From: Lentisphaeria bacterium
GTDB lineage: Bacteria; Verrucomicrobiota; Lentisphaeria; Oligosphaerales; JAFGRS01
Length of the DNA: 6,204 nucleotides
NCBI GenBank assembly: GCA_016935045.1
Contig: JAFGRS010000646.1
Coordinates: 1 to 6,204 of the forward strand
Reading direction: 5' to 3'
Shown here piece after piece: positions 1-4,743 of the stretch (positions within the stretch are counted from its first letter, which is position 1; each line of letters begins with the position of its first letter). The position numbers were made by a program, and so were the translations under genes. Below the pieces are notes generated by a model that searched no databases, was not told the origin of the DNA, and saw only the letters and a program-made list of their open reading frames with translations.

Positions 1-68
1 ACCCGGGCGGCCGGGACAGCCGCCCTACCCTTCTACCCGGGCGGCCGGGACAGCCGCCCTACTCTTCA
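1..68. repeat. Two tandem 34-bp palindromic repeats
   Basis: Positions 1-34 and 35-68 match at 32 of 34 positions (differences at 29/63 and 34/68). Each copy contains the perfect 7-bp inverted repeat GGGCGGC...GCCGCCC with a 7-nt loop, at 5-25 and 39-59. The array may continue beyond the window edge. The second copy runs directly into the PepSY-B stop codon. It resembles the dispersed intergenic palindromic (REP-like) repeats of GC-rich bacteria; a genome-wide count would be needed to call it that. Confidence 0.8.
5..59 (-). terminator. Possible 3' end of the operon formed by the two stem-loops
   Basis: Two strong GC stem-loops (5-25 and 39-59) start 6 nt after the PepSY-B stop codon on the transcribed strand. 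No T-run follows either, so they may stabilise the mRNA 3' end or assist termination rather than act as classical intrinsic terminators. Confidence 0.35.
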
Positions 69-1016
69 GTCGTCGTCCTCGTCGTCGTCCTCGTCGTCGT
101 CCTCGTCGTCGGCGCGGTCTTCCCAGTCGCTTTTCGAGAGGAGTTTTCCGCGCCCGTCGAAGCGGAATTCGCGCTGCCTGTCCGCGGTGCGCACGGTGGC
201 GGTGAAGTGGATGTCATGGCGGCCCACGACATCGCCCTTCTCGACGGCGGCGAAGGTTTCATGGCGCCGGATGGAGAGTTCGTGGTGTTTCGGGAGCTTC
301 TCATCCCGGATGGTGCTCTCGAGGGCACGGGGTACGTACTGCCCGGCGATGGGAATGTCTTCTTCGAGGATGCGGCCGTCCCGCAGGACCGCGGTCTCGA
401 GGAGGAACCCGTCCTGTTCGAGCTGGACCACGAATACCAGGATGCCCTCGTCGTCCTCCCATTCCACTTCCCGGACCTTGGCCCGGGGATAGCGTTCCCG
501 GACCCGGGTCAACGCCTCCTGGGGGAGTTCGAGGATTCGGTCCGAGGCAACCTGGATTTCGCGCCGGCTGCCGTCGGGGGCCGTGTACTTGATCTCGTAC
601 AGGATGCGGGGCTTGCTCAGGGGCACGAACCTGCCCGAACGGGCGATGCCGCGGCGCTCGTGTTTCTCGACCCGGGAGATACGACAGCCCGCGAGGCGTT
701 CCCGGAGCGTTTCCCGCAGGCTTTCGGGGATGTCCTTCAGGTCGACCCGCCCCTCGATCTCTCCGATGACGCCCTCCTCGGTGATCTCGACCTCGAACCG
801 GTTGCGCCCCTCGACGAGGTTGACCTCGTAGTACCACGCCCCCCGTTCCCGCTCCTTGCCGATGCCGGTGATCCGGGCCCCGGGGAAGTTCGCCTCGATC
901 ACCTTGGCCGCGGCCGGCGGCAGGCGCCACTTGCCCGCCGACACCTCGGCGGCCAGGCTGAGAAGGAGCACGGCAGCCACCACGCGCGGGCTGCCGCATG
1001 TCGTCCTCGAGTCCAT
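66..1016 (-). CDS. PepSY-B: exported two-unit PepSY-like protein with acidic tail
   Basis: This is a 316-residue protein. The signal peptide is about 1-27 (VVAAVLLLSLAAEVSA, cleavage likely before GKW). Unit 1 (about 33-162) begins LPPAAAKVIEANFPGARITGI and includes WYYEVNLVEG, VEKHE and FVPLSKPRILYEIKY. Unit 2 (about 163-295) begins LPQEALTRVRERYPRAKVREV and ends with ATVRTADRQREFRFDGRGKLL. Both follow the order of PepSY-A: helix, PxA strand, YEV-like strands, GxI turn, second helix-strand half. This looks like an internal duplication, with unit 2 more diverged. The tail (303-316) is DDE(DDDE)2DDD, all acidic. The ATG at 1016 is preceded by GAGGGGGTG at a slightly short distance. The gene is last in the operon, 24 nt after the kinase stop. 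Function is unknown; periplasmic or secreted modulation of the sensor, or cation binding, is inference. Confidence 0.88.
   Translation of the reverse strand: MDSRTTCGSPRVVAAVLLLSLAAEVSAGKWRLPPAAAKVIEANFPGARITGIGKERERGAWYYEVNLVEGRNRFEVEITEEGVIGEIEGRVDLKDIPESLRETLRERLAGCRISRVEKHERRGIARSGRFVPLSKPRILYEIKYTAPDGSRREIQVASDRILELPQEALTRVRERYPRAKVREVEWEDDEGILVFVVQLEQDGFLLETAVLRDGRILEEDIPIAGQYVPRALESTIRDEKLPKHHELSIRRHETFAAVEKGDVVGRHDIHFTATVRTADRQREFRFDGRGKLLSKSDWEDRADDEDDDEDDDEDDD
69..110 (-). repeat. 12-bp tandem repeat encoding the PepSY-B acidic tail
   Basis: On the minus strand the unit GAC GAC GAC GAG recurs, about three and a half copies, giving 14 acidic residues up to the stop. Unlike the PepSY-A tract, it uses only GAC for Asp, so the tandem copies are almost perfect and probably recent. 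The unit is a multiple of three, so length changes stay in frame. Confidence 0.85.
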
Positions 1017-1040
1017 CGTCGCACCCCCTCGCTCATCGTC

Positions 1041-1322
1041 TCAGAATTGCCTGTACTCGCGAATCCATGCCTTCGAGGCCCTGTTGTCTGCGTGTCCGCA
1101 CAGGCAGGCGCTGGCGGTCCAGGCAGATGGGAGACGATCCGTGCGCTGCGTCGTGCAGGCATTTGCGGCGCCCGGCCCCTCGCGGGCGCCTCGGCTGTCG
1201 TCCGGGAGACCATGGGCCGATGCGTGCGTTCGCATCGGGGGGTTGGCAGGCGGACTTCCGGCACGCGGCCCCCCGCCGGGGGCTGCACTGCCCGACGAGG
1301 GCCCAGCTCCAGCGGACCGTGC
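1041..1322 (-). other. Low-complexity 3' extension of the kinase frame
   Basis: This is the part of the kinase frame beyond the ATPase domain. All three minus-strand frames are open just past the domain end, so the absence of a stop is weak evidence for coding. Third codon positions near the 3' end look less GC-biased in my hand count of about 33 codons than in the kinase core. It also contains a strong hairpin (1265-1286). It could instead be an untranslated spacer and leader for PepSY-B. Confidence 0.5.
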
Positions 1323-2732
1323 CGCCAACGGCAGCCGGAGGAGTGCCCGGCAACCCTTGCCCCGTACACTGCTCAACTCGATCCCGCCGCCGTGGGCCCG
1401 GACAATGGCATCGGCGAGAGAAAGCCCCAGACCGTTGCCGGGGGTCGAACGGCTGCTGTCGGCACGGTAGAAGCGTTCGAAGGCCCGTCCGAGTTCCTCG
1501 GGGGCCATGCCCACGCCCGTGTCCGCCACGCACACGCAGGCCTGGTTCCCCTGCACGCCTGCCTCCAGGGCCACTCGCCCCCCCGCGGGCGTATACTTCA
1601 GCGCATTGTCGATCAGGTTCGACACCGCCCGTTGCAGGCGGGCCCGGTCACCCAGCACCGATGGTCCCTCCGCAGGCGCCTCGAGGGTCCACTCCAGCCC
1701 GCAGTCCTCGGCCACGGGACGAAACACCTCGAAGGCGTCCCCCAGCAGCGCGCCCAGGTCCACCTCCCGGCGCGTCACGGCATCGATGCCTGCCTGCACT
1801 TCGGCGATGTCGAGCATGGTGTCGATGAGGTGGACGAGCCGGTCGCATTCCTCGATGACGGTCACCAGCGCCTCCCGCGTTGCGGAGGGTGTGTCCGCCC
1901 CGCGCAGGGCCGTCTCCGCCGCCGCCCGGACGCGGGTCAGGGGACTGCGGAGGTCGTGGGCGACGTTGCTGGTCATGTCCCGCAACTCCGTGACCACCCG
2001 GTCGATGCGGTCCAGCATGCCGTTGAAGGCCGTGACCAGGGTCTCGATCTCCCTGCCGCGGTGGCCCGCCGGAACCCGTTCGGCGAGGTCGCTGCGCCCG
2101 ATGCGCAGGGCCGTCGAGGTCACCTGAGCGACCCCGTGCAGGGCACGGGAGACGCTGCCCCAGCAGAGGACGGACCCCAGCAGAAGCGTCCCCGACACCG
2201 CGCCCCCAAAGCTCCAGCGGAAGGCGCCGCGGATGCCTGCATCCGCCCGCAACGAACGCCCCACCTGGATGTAGTTGCCGTCACGGCTGCGTGCTTCCGC
2301 CAGGCGCAATGCCGTGTCCAGACCGGGTGGATCGAGGGTGCGCAGACGGGCCTCCCCGGGCATGAGCTTCCGCAGGGACTCATCCGGGAGCAGCAGACCG
2401 GGCCAGGCGGACAGGTCCGAGGAAGCCAGCAGCGTCAGCTTGGGAGAAACCATGGCCAACACCACGTTTTCGGCCCCGGCGGAGGTCGCGTCCCGCCGGA
2501 ACTCGTCCGCCACGACCTTGAGGCCGAACTCCTCGTACAGGGCATCGAACTCCCGCACCGACTCCAACAGCATGTCGTCCGTGCGCTCGCGGAGGGCACG
2601 GTGCAGCACCGCGTCCCCGGTGGCGAAGAGGATGGCCGCAAGTCCCGCAAAGAGCAGCGCATACCACAGCACCAGGCGGGCACGCAACGTCCCGAATGTG
2701 GGCCGCAGCCTACTCCAGGACATAACCCACAC
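1041..2732 (-). CDS. Sensor histidine kinase, partner of the response regulator
   Basis: This is an inner-membrane kinase, numbered from GTG at 2732; an ATG at 2723 with GGGGTG upstream is an equally good or better start. TM1 is about 17-38. A periplasmic sensor of about 135 residues (40-174) has no fold I recognise. TM2 is about 175-195, HAMP about 196-248. HisKA contains NVAHDLRSPLTR with catalytic H259. The ATPase domain has the N box NLIDNALKY (372-380), G1 DTGVGM (404-409), F box FERFY (418-422) and G2 GNGLGLSLA (432-440). All catalytic motifs are intact. The conserved domain ends near residue 470 (LLRLPLA). The last 93 residues (nt 1041-1322) are low-complexity Gly/Pro/Ala/Ser/Arg with scattered Cys and Trp, unlike any kinase C-terminus I know. 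The real stop may have been lost, or the tail may be a run-through of GC-rich intergenic DNA. It overlaps the regulator gene by 23 nt (14 from the ATG). Confidence 0.9.
   Translation of the reverse strand: MWVMSWSRLRPTFGTLRARLVLWYALLFAGLAAILFATGDAVLHRALRERTDDMLLESVREFDALYEEFGLKVVADEFRRDATSAGAENVVLAMVSPKLTLLASSDLSAWPGLLLPDESLRKLMPGEARLRTLDPPGLDTALRLAEARSRDGNYIQVGRSLRADAGIRGAFRWSFGGAVSGTLLLGSVLCWGSVSRALHGVAQVTSTALRIGRSDLAERVPAGHRGREIETLVTAFNGMLDRIDRVVTELRDMTSNVAHDLRSPLTRVRAAAETALRGADTPSATREALVTVIEECDRLVHLIDTMLDIAEVQAGIDAVTRREVDLGALLGDAFEVFRPVAEDCGLEWTLEAPAEGPSVLGDRARLQRAVSNLIDNALKYTPAGGRVALEAGVQGNQACVCVADTGVGMAPEELGRAFERFYRADSSRSTPGNGLGLSLADAIVRAHGGGIELSSVRGKGCRALLRLPLAARSAGAGPSSGSAAPGGGPRAGSPPANPPMRTHASAHGLPDDSRGAREGPGAANACTTQRTDRLPSAWTASACLCGHADNRASKAWIREYRQF
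1265..1286. repeat. GC-rich stem-loop near the end of the kinase domain
   Basis: GCGGCCCCC-CGCC-GGGGGCTGC folds into a 9-bp stem with one G-T wobble and a 4-nt loop. It begins about 36 nt after the last conserved kinase residue on the transcribed strand. No T-run follows, so it is not a classical intrinsic terminator. It could act as an mRNA-processing or attenuation element between kinase and PepSY-B, or be a chance product of high GC. Confidence 0.4.
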
Positions 2733-3378
2733 CCCGTACCGTCTGGATCAGCTTGCGCGCGTAGGGACGGTCGATCTTCTCCCGCAGGCGGCAGACCGCC
2801 GCCTCGACCACGTTGGCCTGCGGGTCGAAGTTGAAGTCCCAGACGTGTTCCATGATCATGGTCTTGGTCACCACGCGTCCCCGGTTCCAGGCCAGGTACT
2901 CGATCAGAGCATACTCCTTGGGCTTGAGGTCCAGCACCTCGTCCCCGCGGCTCACACGGCGCCGCCCCAGGTCCACCGTCAAGTCCTCGACCTGGATGGT
3001 GTCGGGAGACCCCTGACCGGCGGAGCGGCGGATGAGGGCATGGACGCGGGCCTGGAGTTCCGCAAAGGCAAAGGGTTTGACCAGGTAATCGTCCCCCCCG
3101 GCCTGCAAACCCCGGACCCGGTCGTCCACCGACCGCTTGGCGCTGAGCACCAGCACGGGAGTCCGGATGCCGCGCCGGCGAAGCCGCTGAATCAGACTCA
3201 GACCATCGAGCCCCGGCAGCATGATGTCAACCACCGCCGCATCGTAGGGTCCCAGCGTCGCAGCCTCCAGACCCGCCACCCCGTCCGCCGCATGGGTGAC
3301 CGCGAAACCGGCCTGCTTCAGGCCCTGGACAACGAACCCCGCGGTCCCCGAATCGTCTTCGACCAACAGGATTCTCAT
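2710..3378 (-). CDS. OmpR-family response regulator
   Basis: This is a 222-residue cytoplasmic DNA-binding regulator of normal family length. The receiver domain (about 1-115) has the acidic pair D8/D9, phosphoacceptor D51 (VVDIMLPGLDG), S79 at the switch Ser/Thr position (LVLSAK) and K101 (LVKPF). A winged-helix domain (about 128-222) has LDLKPKEYALIEYLAWNRGRV, the HVWDFNFDPQANVVE stretch, AAVCRLREKID in the recognition-helix region, and the C-terminal wing IQTVRGVGYVLE. It belongs to the broad CopR/CusR/QseB/PmrA-like group, but I cannot assign a named orthologue. A GAGG lies 7 nt upstream of the ATG at 3378. Its stop lies inside the kinase gene, implying translational coupling and cognate pairing. 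It probably binds the inverted repeat upstream of PepSY-A (inference). Confidence 0.95.
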   Translation of the reverse strand: MRILLVEDDSGTAGFVVQGLKQAGFAVTHAADGVAGLEAATLGPYDAAVVDIMLPGLDGLSLIQRLRRRGIRTPVLVLSAKRSVDDRVRGLQAGGDDYLVKPFAFAELQARVHALIRRSAGQGSPDTIQVEDLTVDLGRRRVSRGDEVLDLKPKEYALIEYLAWNRGRVVTKTMIMEHVWDFNFDPQANVVEAAVCRLREKIDRPYARKLIQTVRGVGYVLE

Positions 3379-3427
3379 CTCTCGTCCTCAGCAGGCCGGT
3401 CCGGGTCCTCCTCGGCGCCCGCCGGCG

Positions 3428-4015
3428 TCAATCATCGTCGTCATCGTCATCGTCGTCGTCATCATCGTCGTCGTCATCGTCCTCATCGTCCTGTGCGGAA
3501 GCCTTCCCCAGCAGCGGGTTCCCGGCGCCGTCCAGGCGCACCCGGATGGTGGCCGCGCCATCGGCGGAGGAGCAGGCAATCTCGTACACCACCTGCGGCG
3601 GATCCAGCGGCACGAACGTGCCCTTGACCGGGCGCCCGCAGACCTCGTGGCGCTCGACACGGCGCACCTTCACCTCACCCACCGCCTTCTTCAGCCCCGC
3701 GGCCACGTCGGCGGGAAGGTCCTCGCCCTTCATCGTCTCCTCGATCTCGCCGATCTTGCCGTCCGCGGTCACCTCCATCTCGATCCGCCGGCCCTTCCAG
3801 GTCAGCTCGACCTCGTAGTACCGTACGCCCTTCTCACGCTCCCGTTCCACCTCGTCGATCTTCGCCCCGGGGTAGCGGGACTCCACCGCGGCCCGGACCG
3901 CGTCAGGCAGCGCGGGTGCCGCGGACGCCGCGGCGGTCCCCACGACGACCGCACACACGGCCACCAGCGCCACCAGCCTCGATGCTCCCCAACTTCGCAC
4001 AATTCTCGTGCCCAT
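3428..4015 (-). CDS. PepSY-A: exported PepSY-like protein with poly-Asp tail
   Basis: This is a 195-residue protein. Residues 1-33 form a classical signal peptide: basic start, hydrophobic stretch LVALVAVCAVVVG, then an A/S-rich cleavage region near TAAASAA. The mature part holds one PepSY-like unit of about 135 residues: LPDAVRAAVESRYPGAKIDEVERE (36-59), YYEVELTWKGRRIEMEVTADG (66-86), then a second half with VERHE (120-124), FVPLDPPQVVYEI (134-146) and a final strand ending at G-x-LL. C126 and C148 could form a disulfide. The chain ends DDE followed by 17 Asp (176-195). The pattern fits the PepSY_like (DUF2874) family, whose members are small secreted or periplasmic proteins often beside two-component systems. 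It is a paralogue of PepSY-B, sharing the VE-K/R-HE...FVPL...P...YEI block. It is first in the operon, 49 nt before the regulator. Cation binding by the tail is inference. Confidence 0.88.
   Translation of the reverse strand: MGTRIVRSWGASRLVALVAVCAVVVGTAAASAAPALPDAVRAAVESRYPGAKIDEVEREREKGVRYYEVELTWKGRRIEMEVTADGKIGEIEETMKGEDLPADVAAGLKKAVGEVKVRRVERHEVCGRPVKGTFVPLDPPQVVYEIACSSADGAATIRVRLDGAGNPLLGKASAQDDEDDDDDDDDDDDDDDDDD
3431..3490 (-). repeat. GAY triplet tract encoding the PepSY-A acidic tail
   Basis: Twenty consecutive acidic codons run directly into the stop. They are 19 Asp codons, a mixture of GAC and GAT, and one GAG. This makes an imperfect trinucleotide microsatellite in which slippage by whole codons would change tail length without a frameshift. 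The GAC/GAT mixture suggests either age or selection on the protein rather than pure recent slippage. Confidence 0.85.
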
Positions 4016-4023
4016 CGCCGTCG

Positions 4024-4030
4024 CCTCCTT
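4024..4030 (-). promoter_or_regulatory. Strong Shine-Dalgarno for PepSY-A
   Basis: AAGGAGG on the minus strand ends 8 nt before the ATG at 4015. It decides the start: an in-frame ATG at 4105 would add 30 Arg-rich residues ahead of the signal peptide and would lie near the likely transcription start. Confidence 0.85.
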
Positions 4031-4103
4031 GACTCTGCAACACCGTCTCCGGCCACGCGCGGCAGCAATCCTGTGCCACCGTGCCTCTACAGATGCCCTC
4101 CCC

Positions 4104-4132
4104 ACCTTACCCTGCCGTGATGCGAAGATTAA
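4104..4132 (-). promoter_or_regulatory. Weak sigma70-like promoter for the PepSY/two-component operon
   Basis: On the minus strand, TTAATC (4132-4127) and TAAGGT (4109-4104) are separated by exactly 17 bp. Each matches the sigma70 consensus at only 3 of 6 positions. The -35 coincides with one arm of the inverted repeat, the geometry expected for activation by an OmpR-family regulator bound over the -35. The transcript would have a leader of roughly 80 nt. Confidence 0.35.
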
Positions 4133-4144
4133 GGTTTCTTAATC
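4127..4144. promoter_or_regulatory. Perfect inverted repeat, candidate response-regulator operator
   Basis: GATTAAG-GTTT-CTTAATC is a perfect 7-bp inverted repeat with a 4-bp centre, a conspicuous AT-rich island in GC-rich DNA. The two TTAA cores start 10 bp apart, one helical turn, which suits an OmpR-family dimer. Known boxes of PmrA- and BqsR-type regulators also contain spaced TTAA cores, in direct orientation with about 11 bp between starts, so this resembles but does not equal them. It lies about 110 bp upstream of PepSY-A, the first gene of the operon encoding an OmpR-type regulator. Autoregulation through this site is inference. Confidence 0.55.
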
Positions 4145-4249
4145 CGCGCCATCCATGCTCCCCCCGGCCGCGAGCAGGTGAGCAAAGCACTTCTGCTTGA
4201 GCAGCAGGTTCCGGCAGGGCGTCGCGGACTCCCGACGGCAAGGAGACGA

Positions 4250-4699
4250 TCAGTACATGGCAATCCCCATCTCCAGCTTGGCCTGCCGTTGCGCCGTTCG
4301 ATCTTCCGGGATTTCGCGGTAGATATCAGCGATGTCCCCGGCGCGTTCCCGGATGCGTTGGCAGAGTTGACGTGCGGTGAGGCGGTTGCCCTGGGCCAGG
4401 GCGAGTCGTTGGCACCAGCGCCGGTCGATGCGCAGGTTCCAGTCCTGTTTCGAGGCGGGGGCGTTCGGGCGGTAGGAGGTGTCGATGGTGTCGTCGCAGC
4501 GGTTCCCGATGTTGTGGCGGCAGGGGTGGCAGATATCGTCGGCGCCGAGTTCGATTTGCAGCGTCACGTCGGGATTGGCGAGGATGGTGGCGGCCACGGA
4601 ATGCAGCGCATGTCCGTAGGGGTGCGGAGCGTACTCTCTCCTGCCTTCCCCGAGGGCCGTGAGGATGTCGACGAAGTGGTGTGGCTTGATGGTGAGCAT
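4250..4699 (-). CDS. DUF1284-like cysteine-cluster protein
   Basis: This is a 149-residue protein without signal peptide or membrane segment, so probably cytoplasmic. It starts LTIKPHHFVDIL and carries GADDICHPCRHNIGNRCDD (52-70), followed by RRWCQRLALAQGNRLTARQLC (93-113). The order of paired His near the N-terminus, then DDICxxCxH-x(5)-C, then an L-x-G-x-x-LT segment matches my memory of DUF1284. Cysteines 57, 60, 68, 96 and perhaps 113 could coordinate a metal or Fe-S cluster; this is inference. The ATG at 4699 was chosen because family similarity begins exactly there and an AGAGG lies a few bases upstream. The same frame stays open further upstream across the beta-helix gene, but that part is a shadow. 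It follows the beta-helix stop by 44 nt, so cotranscription is likely. Biochemical role unknown. Confidence 0.75.
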   Translation of the reverse strand: MLTIKPHHFVDILTALGEGRREYAPHPYGHALHSVAATILANPDVTLQIELGADDICHPCRHNIGNRCDDTIDTSYRPNAPASKQDWNLRIDRRWCQRLALAQGNRLTARQLCQRIRERAGDIADIYREIPEDRTAQRQAKLEMGIAMY

Positions 4700-4743
4700 G
4701 GTTGGCCTCTGCTTCCGGTTCCGGATCGGGCTCCGGTGATCGT

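Larger units (their letters stand above)
4016..4249. other. Intergenic region between the two transcription units
   Basis: This 234-nt stretch separates the DUF1284-like gene from PepSY-A. It holds the AT-rich inverted repeat, a candidate promoter and the PepSY-A ribosome binding site listed separately. I see no convincing small ORF or RNA gene. No intrinsic terminator with a T-run is visible for the upstream unit. Confidence 0.7.

Noticed and set aside
2210..2612. PmrB/BqsS-like ExxE iron-binding motif in the kinase periplasmic region
   Set aside because: The loop contains acidic residues (ESVREFDALYEEF), but I find no ExxE or RExxE there, so I do not assign a specific metal to the sensor.
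207..2834. Very long plus-strand open frame opposite the kinase and PepSY-B
   Set aside because: It has no recognisable domain and an Arg/Pro/Gly/His-rich composition. It mirrors high-GC codon bias of two real minus-strand genes with intact motifs.
4016..4105. Earlier ATG for PepSY-A at 4105
   Set aside because: It would place 30 Arg-rich residues before a normal signal peptide and ignore the AAGGAGG located 8 nt upstream of the ATG at 4015.
3296..4120. Plus-strand frame with alternating Val/Ile run opposite the PepSY-A tail
   Set aside because: The hydrophobic run is simply the antisense reading of the Asp codon tract. No supported gene lies on the plus strand here.
4185..4198. Small hairpin AAGCA-CTTC-TGCTT after the DUF1284-like gene
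   Set aside because: It has only a 5-bp stem and no T-run on either strand, too weak to call a terminator.
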